Origin: Clostridia bacterium
GTDB lineage: Bacteria; Bacillota_A; Clostridia; Oscillospirales; CAG-272
Assembly (NCBI GenBank): GCA_017466455.1
Contig: JAFTUD010000022.1
Span: 1 to 64,000, forward strand
Direction: 5' to 3'
DNA: 64,000 bases
Shown here piece by piece: positions 16,217-24,992 of this stretch (positions are counted from its first letter, which is position 1; each line of letters opens with the position of its first letter). Made by a program: the position numbers and the translations under genes. The notes below the pieces were generated by a model. That model was given only the letters and a program-made list of their open reading frames with translations. It searched no databases and was not told the DNA's origin.

Positions 16217-16236
16217 GATGTAACATGTGTTGCATC
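16217..16236. promoter_or_regulatory. TetR-type operator palindrome
   Basis: GATGTAACATGTGTTGCATC is a 20-bp near-perfect palindrome a few bases downstream of the -10 element, at the expected transcription start. Its TGTAACA half also pairs with TGTTACA at the -10. Confidence 0.6.
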
Positions 16237-16283
16237 ATATTTATTCTAACATTTATTACGACTTTTGTCAAGCAGGAGGAATT

Positions 16284-17138
16284 ATGAAAAAAATTGCGCT
16301 TTACAACCCTTGCGCGGGAAACGGAATAAGTGAAGAAAAGCTAACAGGCATCATCAGTGATTGCGAGCTTGTTGATATGACAAAAATAAGCTCTTATTCG
16401 GACTTCTTCGCCGACAAGGCAAGCGATGATACGGTTATCATTTGCGGTGGCGACGGCACGCTTAACAGATTTGCAAACGATACACGCGCGCTTGATATCC
16501 CTTGTGAGCTTATGTATCTTGCGCTCGGCACGGGTAACGACTTCTTAAAGGACATAGGAGAGGACGCATCTGCCCTTGTCCCTATCAAAAAATATCTTGA
16601 AAACCTTCCAACCGTACTCGTAAACGGCAAGGAGTATTTGTTTATTAACAATGTCGGCTTCGGCATTGACGGCTACTGCTGTGAGGTTGGCGACGCCCTT
16701 AAGGCTCAGGGCGAAACGGACATAAATTACTCATCTATTGCAATAAAGGGTCTTTTATTCCACTTCAAGCCCAAAAATGCGATTGTCACCGTTGACGGTG
16801 TGCGCCACGAATACAAAAAGGTATGGATTGCCCCTACAATGAACGGCAGATTTTACGGTGGCGGTATGATGCCAACGCCCTCACAGGAGCGCCTTGACAG
16901 CAACGGCACGCTCTCGGTTATGATTTGGCACGATAGCGGAAAGCTCCGCACGCTGACCGCGTTTCCTTCCCTTTTCAAGGGTGAGCATTTGAAGCACGAA
17001 AAGATGATTGAGGTGCTAACGGGTCACGAAATTACAGTTGAATTTGACGAGCCCTGCGCCCTTCAAATCGACGGTGAAACAATCCTCGGTGTAACCTCAT
17101 ATACTGCCTCGAAGCAACCATGCATGCAAAATGCTTAA
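16284..17138 (+). CDS. Diacylglycerol/sphingosine-type lipid kinase
   Basis: A 284-residue member of the DagK/YegS/LCB5 family: KIALYNPCAGNG at the N-terminus, the nucleotide-binding GGDGTLNRFAN, LGTGNDFLKDIG, and INNVGFGIDGY. Family members phosphorylate diacylglycerol or other lipids at the membrane surface, recycling lipid for phospholipid and envelope synthesis. ATG 16284 follows AGGAGGA. It faces the TetR gene and carries a TetR-type palindrome in its promoter, so repression by that protein is likely. Substrate is not determinable from sequence. Confidence 0.85.
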   Translation: MKKIALYNPCAGNGISEEKLTGIISDCELVDMTKISSYSDFFADKASDDTVIICGGDGTLNRFANDTRALDIPCELMYLALGTGNDFLKDIGEDASALVPIKKYLENLPTVLVNGKEYLFINNVGFGIDGYCCEVGDALKAQGETDINYSSIAIKGLLFHFKPKNAIVTVDGVRHEYKKVWIAPTMNGRFYGGGMMPTPSQERLDSNGTLSVMIWHDSGKLRTLTAFPSLFKGEHLKHEKMIEVLTGHEITVEFDEPCALQIDGETILGVTSYTASKQPCMQNA

Positions 17139-17256
17139 ACCGTGATAGCGGTTGGTTTACCAAAAGCGCAGGCACACAGGCAGGCTTCCGCTGTCCTCAT
17201 TATCAAAAATGGTCACTTCTAAGAAAATAATAAATTTACTACGGAGGGTTTAATCT

Positions 17257-17898
17257 ATGAAAAACATGAAAAAAGTACTTTTATTTGCGCTCGTAGCCAT
17301 TATGCTACTTGGTCTTGTTTCTTGCGGCAATCAAAGCTCAAAAAACAAATTCATCAAGCTAAAGGACAACGAGGTTTTAAAAATCGGTCAAAATAGCAGA
17401 CCGATTATGAACTATGAGAACGAATCAAAAACTGTCAAGTATGTTACATACACCAGCGCTGTTACATACACGCTAAAAAGATCATTCTATCAAAACGCAA
17501 ACGGTTCGCAAACAGTTGAATACAACAATTACTATTACTATTGGGAAGCGACAGCAACAACCCAAGAAAAAATTCTTGGAAATCAAACAACTACTACCGT
17601 TTATACATACGAATACCTACCATATGGAGAAAGTGAAGACCTTCTTTTAAAGGCTACAACCCACACCCATGTGTCCTTCGATTACGATGGCGGTTGGTTA
17701 GAGCTTCCTTGCGATGTTACCACGAATTTATCTAACTATTTTGCGTCATTCCAAGAGCTTGAGGAAAAATGTCCTGATCTTGCCAAATTGATTGACACTT
17801 CTAAAACCCAAAAGGTATATGTTGATATAATCGTGCCTGACACTATATCATCTTCGGAAACATACCATAGCACATATTACTACATAGAAGAAAAATAA
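17257..17898 (+). CDS. Unknown secreted lipoprotein
   Basis: A 213-residue protein with a type II signal peptide: KK, hydrophobic LLFALVAIMLLGL, and lipobox LVSC, so Cys23 should be lipidated and the protein anchored outside the membrane. The mature part is rich in Tyr and Thr (NNYYYYWEA, TTTTVYTYEY), suggesting a beta-structured domain. It matches no family I recognise. ATG at 17257 follows GGAGGG. It lies between the lipid kinase and a strong terminator and may be read with either upstream gene or on its own. Confidence 0.75.
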   Translation: MKNMKKVLLFALVAIMLLGLVSCGNQSSKNKFIKLKDNEVLKIGQNSRPIMNYENESKTVKYVTYTSAVTYTLKRSFYQNANGSQTVEYNNYYYYWEATATTQEKILGNQTTTTVYTYEYLPYGESEDLLLKATTHTHVSFDYDGGWLELPCDVTTNLSNYFASFQELEEKCPDLAKLIDTSKTQKVYVDIIVPDTISSSETYHSTYYYIEEK

Positions 17899-17928
17899 GA
17901 AGTGGCTTTATAATATTCTTAACATAAC

Positions 17929-17965
17929 AAAAAGCACTCTTGCGATTTAGCAGGAGTGCTTTTTT
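17929..17965. terminator. Bidirectional terminator
   Basis: AAAAAGCACTC, 14-base loop, GAGTGCTTTTTT, between convergent genes. Confidence 0.8.
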
Positions 17966-17981
17966 AGTTTATATTGACAAA

Positions 17982-19139
17982 TTATTTAAGATACATTTCC
18001 TTAATCGCCTGTTTTGTGGCGTTTATCATATTTTGAGTTGCGATTTCGGGGGACATATTTTCGCTAAGGGTTTTATTTGGGTCGGCAATCGGGTAAATCC
18101 TATAAATGCCCTTTTCATAGCATTTTTCGTATCCGTCACCCGTAATTCCGCACATAGCGATTACCCTTTTACCGTGCCTTTTGCCAAGAAGGGCAACACC
18201 GATAGGCGCCTTTCCGTGCGCACTTTGAGAGTCCATTTTACCCTCACCCGTTATAACGAGGTCCGCCTCGCTAATCCTTCTTTCAAGCTCCCAAGCGCTT
18301 GACACGACATCAACCCCGCGCCTTAGCGTTGAGTTAAGAAATGTGTTAAAGGCAAAGCCTATTCCGCCTGCCGCACCGCTACCCGCTATGCTTGGGTCGG
18401 CGCTTGGGTTATACTCGCCTGCCATGCGCGCAAAATGCGAAAGATATTTATCCATTACGGGAATTTCGCCCTCACTCGCTCCCTTTTGAGGGGAGAAAAT
18501 ATAGCTACATCCGTTTTCGCCAAGGAGTGGATTGTCAACATCGCAAAGCACCGTAAAACGGCACTCATCAAGGTGCGCTATAACACCGATATCATCTATT
18601 TTAGCGACACAGCCTGCGCCATACGCACCGCCCTGTATCTCTTTTCCGTCACCGTCAAGGAGCGAAAAGCCGAGCGCACGTAGCATACCCGTGCCACCGT
18701 CGTTTGTAACGCTTCCGCCTATACCGACAAGGAAATTTCGATAGCCAAGACCTACCGCGTGCCTTATCATTGTGCCAACGCCATATGTGCTTGCCACCAT
18801 AGGCGCACTGTTTCCCTGCCCGTCGGCATTTTTGCGTTCACTCTCGCTAAGAAGTGTAATTCCTGCGCACTCACACATATCAATTATGGCGCAGTCCTCG
18901 CTTGCGAAGTATTTTGCATCAATCTCGCGCCCAAGGGGGTCGGTTGATTTAAGTGTGATTTCCGTCGCGCCAAGCGCCATTTTGAGGGAGTGCATTGTGC
19001 CCTCTCCGCCGTCGCCGATAAGAACAATGTCGCATTTCGCGTCGGGAAGTATCTCTAAAACGCCCTTTTTTGCGCTCTCTCCCGCCATTTCCGAGGTGAG
19101 CGAGCCCTTAAAGGAGTCTATCGCTATTAAAACCTTCAT
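17982..19139 (-). CDS. Glycerate kinase
   Basis: A 385-residue glycerate kinase of the GarK/GlxK family: MKVLIAIDSFKGSLTS, GDGGEGTM, GIGGSVTNDGGTGMLRALG and VITGEGKMDSQS are the family's signature blocks. It phosphorylates glycerate to 2- or 3-phosphoglycerate, feeding lower glycolysis. It is the last gene of a minus-strand series (rny, ymdB, galK, WalJ-like, this gene) and starts 16 bases after the WalJ-like stop. Confidence 0.92.
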   Translation of the reverse strand: MKVLIAIDSFKGSLTSEMAGESAKKGVLEILPDAKCDIVLIGDGGEGTMHSLKMALGATEITLKSTDPLGREIDAKYFASEDCAIIDMCECAGITLLSESERKNADGQGNSAPMVASTYGVGTMIRHAVGLGYRNFLVGIGGSVTNDGGTGMLRALGFSLLDGDGKEIQGGAYGAGCVAKIDDIGVIAHLDECRFTVLCDVDNPLLGENGCSYIFSPQKGASEGEIPVMDKYLSHFARMAGEYNPSADPSIAGSGAAGGIGFAFNTFLNSTLRRGVDVVSSAWELERRISEADLVITGEGKMDSQSAHGKAPIGVALLGKRHGKRVIAMCGITGDGYEKCYEKGIYRIYPIADPNKTLSENMSPEIATQNMINATKQAIKEMYLK

Positions 19140-19155
19140 ATTTCTCCTTTGACCG

Positions 19156-19929
19156 TCAGATAACTCTTGTAATTACTGTTGGCGATGCGACATTCAGCGC
19201 CACATCCTCAAAGCCGTGCTTGTCAAGGAAGCCCCTTGTTACCGCGTGGGCAATTTCGGGGGAGTTGTTTTCCTTGCTAAGGTGCGCAAGGGTGATTGAG
19301 CTTGCTCCCGCCCTTGCTAAGAACAAGCAAAGCTCGGCACTGTCCTCGTTTGCAAGGTGACCCGTGTCCGCCAAAATTCTATGCTTTAAAAACTCGGGGT
19401 ATTTGCCCGCAATGAGCAAAAATTTATCGTGATTTGACTCTACAACGACCGTTTTACAGCCACATAGCGCCTCTTTTATCTCGGTAGTTACATGACCGAT
19501 GTCCGTCGCAATTCCGAGCGTTTCTCCGTCGTCGGCGGTTATAACATAGCCAACATTCTGAGCGCTGTCGTGAGGCACGGGGAAGGAGCGCACGGTAAGC
19601 GAGCCAACCCTTACCTCATATGTAATCTCGTGACTCGTCGCAAATTGCGAAATGAACGAGCCCTGATACGCCACTCTCGGGTACGAGGGGGCGGTAATAT
19701 GTATCGGTATATGATATTTCTTTGCCACAATCTCAAGCCCGCCCGTATGGTCGGAATGCTCGTGCGTCAGAAAAATCGCGCTTATTTTTTCAAGGCAAGT
19801 TCCTGCCTGAATCAGCGATTTTTCAATAGCGGTTGCACTCTTGCCTGCGTCAATCAGAATTTCATCTCTACCGTTTTTTATGTAAATCGAATTTCCCGTC
19901 GATCCCGAAAAAAGTGTATAGGCTATCAT
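19156..19929 (-). CDS. WalJ/YycJ-like metallo-beta-lactamase fold hydrolase
   Basis: A 257-residue MBL-fold protein with the metal motif THEHSDHTGG, a later histidine in PVPHDSAQNVGY, the aspartate in IATDIGHVT, and SNHD. The order and length match YycJ/WalJ, a nuclease-like protein linked in Bacillus to cell-wall/replication coordination. In Firmicutes it is usually in the walRK operon; here it lies between galactokinase and glycerate kinase, so the name is by similarity only. Confidence 0.8.
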   Translation of the reverse strand: MIAYTLFSGSTGNSIYIKNGRDEILIDAGKSATAIEKSLIQAGTCLEKISAIFLTHEHSDHTGGLEIVAKKYHIPIHITAPSYPRVAYQGSFISQFATSHEITYEVRVGSLTVRSFPVPHDSAQNVGYVITADDGETLGIATDIGHVTTEIKEALCGCKTVVVESNHDKFLLIAGKYPEFLKHRILADTGHLANEDSAELCLFLARAGASSITLAHLSKENNSPEIAHAVTRGFLDKHGFEDVALNVASPTVITRVI

Positions 19930-20023
19930 ATTTTCTCCTATGCCTGACGGGAATGGAACGAGCCAGTTTTGGAACGGACAAAAGTCCCGTCTTCTGTGTT
20001 AAAATTTTTTGAAATATTTCGGC

Positions 20024-21301
20024 TTACTGCACCTTTATTGCGCCATATTTGCGAATTCTAAGCACATGGCACGCACCCTTACCAAAGGCGCTGTCAATTA
20101 CCTCTCTGTACGCCTCAACCATGTCGTGCGGTACAAAGGCTTGAATTGTGCCCGCAAAGCCACCGCCGTGAACTCTAAACGCACCTCTTTCGCCAAGAGT
20201 CTTGTCAGTAAGAGCAAGCGCGAGGGAGAGTCCCTGCTCACCTACATTCTTAGTGGTGAATACATTTTGCAAATACATAAACGAGGATCTTCCCGACCTT
20301 AGAACGAGGTCAAAGAATGTGTCTATTTTTCCGTCAAGCAACGCCTGCTTTTGCGCGCTTACTCTTTCGTTTTCGTTAAAGAAGTGAATTGCACGAAGCA
20401 CAGCCCTGTCGCCGAGCGCCTCTCTTGCGCCCGAAATGTCGCCAAGAAGCTTATCAAGGCTCATTTCGCGAAGAACATTACAGCCGAAGTATTTCGCTAC
20501 CGATTTCATCTCGGCAGGAACAGAGGCATAGTCATCATTGAGGTCGGCGTGATTTCCGCCCGTGTTTACAATGCAAAGCGCATATCCTGCGCTTGATAGG
20601 TCAAATGCGATTTTATCAATCACAGGGGCGGTCGGATTTTCAAAATCAATGGCAACAAAGCCACCAACCGCGCACGCAACCTGATCCATAAGTCCGCAGG
20701 GCTTGCCAAAGAATTTGTTCTCGGCAAATTGAGCCATCTTCGCTATTTCAACATTGTCAACGGCGCCGTCGTTGTAGAAGTAGTTGAGGATATTTCCTAT
20801 CATTACCTCAAATGCGGCAGATGAGGAAAGACCCGAGCCCTTGAATACATTCGAGGTCGTATAAGCAACATAACCGCCCGTCTTAAGACCGCTATCGTTA
20901 AATGCTCTTGCCATACCTGCAATAAGCGCGCCCGACTTAAAGAAGTCCGCCTCATTTGGCTCGGTATATGCGGAAATATCAACACAGTCCTCATCAAAGC
21001 CCTTGCTCTTTATGCGGATTTTTGAGTCGTCGGCTTTTGATGCAACCGCAATTATGTCAAGGTTTATAGAGCCCGCAAGCACCCTTCCGTGGTTGTGGTC
21101 GGTGTGGTTGCCCGAAATTTCGCTTCTGCCCGCAACGCTGAACAGCGACACCTCACGCTCTCCGTAAAGGTCCAAAAACGATTCAACGCTTTCGGCATAG
21201 CGCTCTCTTTGCGCGCTGACATTTTCCTCTCCGTAAATGTCCTCAAGACGGGCATCAAGCGCTCCGTTTCTTACATAGCTAAGTAGCTCCGTAGTTTTCA
21301 T
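20024..21301 (-). CDS. galK: Galactokinase
   Basis: A 425-residue GHMP kinase. The galactokinase signature is present as GRSEISGNHTDHNHGRVLAG, the GHMP ATP loop as GSGLSSSAAFEVMIG, and the C-terminal motif as GGGFAGTIQAF. It phosphorylates galactose at C1 for the Leloir pathway. ATG 21301 follows AAGGAG. Neighbours are YmdB and a WalJ-like hydrolase rather than galT/galE, which are not in the window. Confidence 0.9.
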   Translation of the reverse strand: MKTTELLSYVRNGALDARLEDIYGEENVSAQRERYAESVESFLDLYGEREVSLFSVAGRSEISGNHTDHNHGRVLAGSINLDIIAVASKADDSKIRIKSKGFDEDCVDISAYTEPNEADFFKSGALIAGMARAFNDSGLKTGGYVAYTTSNVFKGSGLSSSAAFEVMIGNILNYFYNDGAVDNVEIAKMAQFAENKFFGKPCGLMDQVACAVGGFVAIDFENPTAPVIDKIAFDLSSAGYALCIVNTGGNHADLNDDYASVPAEMKSVAKYFGCNVLREMSLDKLLGDISGAREALGDRAVLRAIHFFNENERVSAQKQALLDGKIDTFFDLVLRSGRSSFMYLQNVFTTKNVGEQGLSLALALTDKTLGERGAFRVHGGGFAGTIQAFVPHDMVEAYREVIDSAFGKGACHVLRIRKYGAIKVQ

Positions 21302-21329
21302 ATTGTTCTCCTTTTAATAAAGTGATAAA

Positions 21330-22106
21330 TTAAGCAAGAATTACTGCCCTTGCGCTAAGGCATTTTCCCGTGTCGGCATCAAGCTCAAAAAGCGCGCCCG
21401 TTGCCTCAATCTCGCCCTCGGCAAAGTCAAATTTGGTAAGCATTTTTGTTTTCATTTTGTAAATGACACATTCCTTCTTGACTCCGAGAACGCTCTCACG
21501 CGCTCCAACCATTCCAAGATCGGTAATGTAGCCACAGCGACCCTCAAGCACCCTCGCATCATTAGTTTGTATATGCGTGTGCGTGCCAAAGCATACACTG
21601 AGCCTGCTTGCAAAATCGTACGCAAGCGCCTTTTTTTCGCCCGTCGCCTCGGCGTGTATGTCAAGAATAGCGAAATCGTATCGCCCCTCGTTGCGCCTAA
21701 GACAGCGCTCTACACTCTCAAAGGGGCATGCGCTTGAATCCATATATGCGCTTCCCATTACATTCATGCAAAGGATTTTGTATCCGTCAAGCTTGATAAT
21801 GCACTCCCCGTGCCCGGGGCTTTGACTTGGGAAATTAAGAGGGCGAAGCAACGCATCGCACGAGTCAAGATATGACATAACACTGCTCTTTCTGTATACA
21901 TGGTTGCCCGTCGTTATGACATCAACACCACTCTCAAAAAGCGCCTCTGCACTCTCACGGTCTATTCCATTAGGCTCGGCACTGTTCTCACCGTTGGCAA
22001 TAACCATATCCGCCCTGTGCTCCTTGCGGATGCGCCAAAGATTTTTGCGAAGATACGCAACCCCCGAGGGTCCGCATATGTCGCCTATTGCTAAAATTTT
22101 AAACAT
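21330..22106 (-). CDS. ymdB: YmdB-type metallophosphoesterase
   Basis: A 258-residue member of the YmdB family: metal ligands in AIGDICGPSG, NGENSAEPNG, TTGNHVY, DIHAEATGEKKA and GTHTHIQTNDA. In Bacillus the protein is a 2',3'-cyclic nucleotide phosphodiesterase that influences biofilm genes and is encoded next to RNase Y, as here. It lies about 310 bases downstream of rny across an E repeat element. Start ATG 22106. Confidence 0.9.
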   Translation of the reverse strand: MFKILAIGDICGPSGVAYLRKNLWRIRKEHRADMVIANGENSAEPNGIDRESAEALFESGVDVITTGNHVYRKSSVMSYLDSCDALLRPLNFPSQSPGHGECIIKLDGYKILCMNVMGSAYMDSSACPFESVERCLRRNEGRYDFAILDIHAEATGEKKALAYDFASRLSVCFGTHTHIQTNDARVLEGRCGYITDLGMVGARESVLGVKKECVIYKMKTKMLTKFDFAEGEIEATGALFELDADTGKCLSARAVILA

Positions 22107-22155
22107 TTTTCTTTATTTCTTTCTACCAAGAGTATATGCTCTTGAAGGGTTAATT

Positions 22156-22178
22156 AAGGGCGACTTTTGGTCGCCCTT
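22156..22178. other. Strong hairpin upstream of ymdB
   Basis: AAGGGCGAC and GTCGCCCTT pair over a short loop; a T-poor tail makes it an uncertain terminator. Confidence 0.45.
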
Positions 22179-22290
22179 ATTTGTAAGTTAAAGTATCTTA
22201 AATAAGCCCTTGCAATATCGCAACGCTTTCGAGCATTCATTCTCTTTTCGGGCGTTCAGAGCAAGTAAGACACCGCCCCGCCTCGCTTCA

Positions 22291-22428
22291 ATCCGAAGGC
22301 GCAAGTGGTTGGTTAGGGCAAGTCAGACAAGGCGGACTGGAAGCCACGGGCGCAGGCTATCTTACGATAGTCAAGGTCGTGGTTGAAGCCCAACGCAGTA
22401 TCACGAAGCCATAAGCAATCACTTGGCG
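22291..22428. repeat. E element at the 3' end of rny
   Basis: A ~140-base structured repeat: conserved GGCGGACTGG and GAAGCCCAACGCAGTAT flank a central stem GCCACG/CGTGGTT and hairpin GCTATC/GATAGTC. The outer arms CAAGTGGTTG and CAATCACTTG (9 of 10 complementary) are the inverted copy of rny's last codon, stop and following bases. Confidence 0.8.
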
Positions 22429-23966
22429 TAGTCGACAACGCGACTTTCGCGTATCAAATTCACCTTAATCTGTCCCGGATACTCAAGCTCGCTTTCTATC
22501 TTCTTAACGATTTCGCGGGCTACGAGCGCCATTCTATCATCGTTGATTTGCTCCGGCTTTACCATTATGCGGATTTCTCTACCCGCTTGAATTGCAAATG
22601 TCTTTTCAACGCCCTCAAAGCCCTTGGCGATTTCTTCAAGCTTTTCAAGACGCTTAATGTAGTTTTCAAGGTTTTCACGCCTTGCGCCCGGACGCGCTGC
22701 GCTGATTGCGTCAGCCGCTTGCACGATAACTGCGATGATTGAGTGTGCCTCAACATCACCGTGGTGCGCCTCAATAGCGTGGATAATTTCCTTGCTTTCC
22801 TTATACTTCTTAGCCACATCTACGCCGATTTGAACGTGTGATCCTTCAACTTCAGCGGTGAGTGCCTTACCGATATCGTGGAGAAGTCCTGCCCTCTTTG
22901 CAAGGGTGACATCAGCCCCAAGCTCACCTGCGATTGCGCCTGCAAGAGCTGCAACCTCAAGAGAGTGAGTAAGTACATTTTGACCGTAGCTCGTTCTGTA
23001 TTTGAGTCTACCGAGAAGCTTAACAAGCTCAATATTAAGACCGTGAACACCAATTTCAAAGGTAGCCTTTTCGCCTGCCTGCTTAATTGATGCCTCAACC
23101 TCCTTGCGTGCCCTTTCAACCATTTCCTCAATTCTTGCAGGGTGAATTCTGCCGTCGGAAATAAGCTTTTCAAGCGCGATGCGCGCTATTTCACGCCTTA
23201 CAGGGTCAAAGCCGGAAACGGTAATAACCTCGGGTGTGTCATCAATAATAAGCTCAACGCCCGTGAGATTTTCAATAGCTCTTACATTTCTGCCCTCACG
23301 GCCGATAATTCTACCCTTCATATCATCGTTAGGGATTTGAACAACGGAGATTGTTGCCTCCGATACATGGTCAGACGCACAGCGAGCAATAGCAAGGGAG
23401 ATAATGTCCTTCGCCTTCTTGTCCGCCTCCTCCTTCCATTCAGCCTCAAGCTCCATGAGCTTTTGAGCCTGCTCGTGTCTTACCTCGTCCTCAAGGTTCT
23501 TAATGAGCAACGCCCTCGCTTCCTCTACCGAGTAGCCTGAAATCTTTTCAAGAAGCTTCAGCTGTTCCTCGCGGACTGCCTTTATTTTTTCGCTAAGCTC
23601 ATCATTTTCCTTGATTTTCTTAGCCAAAAGCTCCTCTCTCTTTTCAAGTGCGTCAACCTTTCTGTCGAGATTTTCTTCCTTATTGTTTAATCTTTGCTCC
23701 TGTCTTGAAAGCTCTGAGCGTCTTTCCTTTATTTCGCTCTCAAGCTCGTTTTTGTCGGCGAGAATCTTTTCCTTAGCCTCAAGCATCATTTCCTTGCGCT
23801 TGGACTCGGCATTGTGCATTGCGTCCTCAAGTAGCTTACGCGCCTGTTGCTCCGCTGAGCCGATGCGCTTTTCCGCGGACTTCTTTCTTGCGATATATCC
23901 GATGATAAGTCCGATTACCGCGCCAAGTGCTACGCCGATTGCTCCGCCAATTACATATTCAATCAT
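22419..23966 (-). CDS. rny: Ribonuclease Y
   Basis: A 515-residue RNase Y: N-terminal membrane helix ([20 protein letters not shown]), a long coiled coil to residue ~200, a KH domain ([20 protein letters not shown]) and an HD domain ([29 protein letters not shown]). It is the membrane-bound endonuclease that starts bulk mRNA decay. Paired with ymdB downstream, as in Bacillus. Its terminal codons are part of an E repeat arm. ATG at 23966 follows AAAGGAGAAAGG. Confidence 0.96.
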   Translation of the reverse strand: MIEYVIGGAIGVALGAVIGLIIGYIARKKSAEKRIGSAEQQARKLLEDAMHNAESKRKEMMLEAKEKILADKNELESEIKERRSELSRQEQRLNNKEENLDRKVDALEKREELLAKKIKENDELSEKIKAVREEQLKLLEKISGYSVEEARALLIKNLEDEVRHEQAQKLMELEAEWKEEADKKAKDIISLAIARCASDHVSEATISVVQIPNDDMKGRIIGREGRNVRAIENLTGVELIIDDTPEVITVSGFDPVRREIARIALEKLISDGRIHPARIEEMVERARKEVEASIKQAGEKATFEIGVHGLNIELVKLLGRLKYRTSYGQNVLTHSLEVAALAGAIAGELGADVTLAKRAGLLHDIGKALTAEVEGSHVQIGVDVAKKYKESKEIIHAIEAHHGDVEAHSIIAVIVQAADAISAARPGARRENLENYIKRLEKLEEIAKGFEGVEKTFAIQAGREIRIMVKPEQINDDRMALVAREIVKKIESELEYPGQIKVNLIRESRVVDYAK

Positions 23967-24069
23967 TTGACCTTTCTCCTTTCATAGTATTCGGGATGCC
24001 CCCGTGAGCGATTATTCAATTTTATGTAAATAGTGATTGTCACACATCAATTAAAATCTACATAATATA

Positions 24070-24098
24070 ATGATATAATATTATATAAAAAAAGTCAA
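24070..24098 (-). promoter_or_regulatory. Promoter candidate of rny
   Basis: TTGACT, 17 bases, TATCAT on the minus strand in a very AT-rich stretch; other -10 choices exist nearby. Confidence 0.5.
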
Positions 24099-24158
24099 GA
24101 GAATTTCGCAAATTAGCCAAAATTATATGAGTTTTTTGGAAATAATTCGTAAATATTA

Positions 24159-24187
24159 TTGACTATTGAGGATTTTTTTCGTATACT
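24159..24187 (+). promoter_or_regulatory. Promoter of the flavin reductase-like gene
   Basis: TTGACT, 17 bases, TATACT, 25 bases before the start codon. Confidence 0.7.
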
Positions 24188-24212
24188 ATTATTTGAGAAG
24201 AAGGAGGATTTT

Positions 24213-24704
24213 ATGGATAAAAAAGACTCAAATCGCGCCTTTTTTGACGGCGACTTTGCCGAGCTTATAAACGGGGGCGCACTGCTCACCGCTACAAGCA
24301 AGGGCGGAAAATTCAATACAATGACCGTTTCGTGGGGTGGCTACGGCACTCTTTGGGGTAAAAGGGTGTGCCTCGTGTTTGTACGCCCCGAGCGATATAC
24401 CTACGAATTTTGCGAGGACGGCGATATACTTACCCTGTCGTTTTTTGATAAGGATAGAGCCGATACACTCCGCCTCTGCGGTACAAAATCGGGCAGATGT
24501 GTGGATAAAATCGCACTTTGCGACCTGAAATTCTCCGTGGACACACAGGGCGCTGTCACCTATGATGACGCAGTAGCCACGCTAAAGCTCAAAAAACTCT
24601 ACGCACAGGATATGCAAAAGGAGTGCTTTACGGATACATCCCCCCTTAAATTCTACGAAAACGGCGGACTTCATAAGGTATACATTTGCGAAATAATCGA
24701 TTGA
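24213..24704 (+). CDS. Flavin reductase-like protein
   Basis: A 163-residue protein of the flavin reductase/FMN-binding split-barrel family: GALLTATSKGGKFNTMTVSW, GTLWGKRVCLVFVRPERYTY and DGDILTLSFFD match its usual blocks. Relatives bind FMN and reduce flavin or serve as small redox proteins. ATG 24213 follows AAGGAGG. It reads alone from a good promoter; a P hairpin repeat starts directly behind its stop. Electron donor and substrate are unknown. Confidence 0.8.
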   Translation: MDKKDSNRAFFDGDFAELINGGALLTATSKGGKFNTMTVSWGGYGTLWGKRVCLVFVRPERYTYEFCEDGDILTLSFFDKDRADTLRLCGTKSGRCVDKIALCDLKFSVDTQGAVTYDDAVATLKLKKLYAQDMQKECFTDTSPLKFYENGGLHKVYICEIID

Positions 24705-24706
24705 TT

Positions 24707-24985
24707 TCTACTTTTTCTTTGGGAGAAGAAAAAGTAGCAAAAAGAAACCAAAAATAAATAACAGAAAGGAAAAGGTGAGCCTTTCAAAAATCCGAAGACG
24801 GGTTTTGAGGGGTTAGAAGTGCAACACAGGCGATTGCTTGCTCAATCCGAAGCGGTTTTCTTCATTGCGACTCCCTACGGTCGCTTGCATAGGTAATTCT
24901 AACAAAAAACAAGTTTTTGAGAATTACGATATCCGAATTCCGCACTCCGAATTCCGCATTCGTCAAACGACGCTTATCACCAATG
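24707..24985. repeat. Repeat block: P hairpin, S variant, heptamers
   Basis: A P hairpin at 24707-24751 (CTACTTTTTCTTT/AGAAAAAGTAG followed by AAAAAGAAACC) is followed by an S head at 24861 with the variant stem GTAATTCT/AGAATTAC, almost identical to the copy at 6677, then heptamers up to about 24960. Confidence 0.75.
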
Positions 24986-24992
24986 GATAAAA

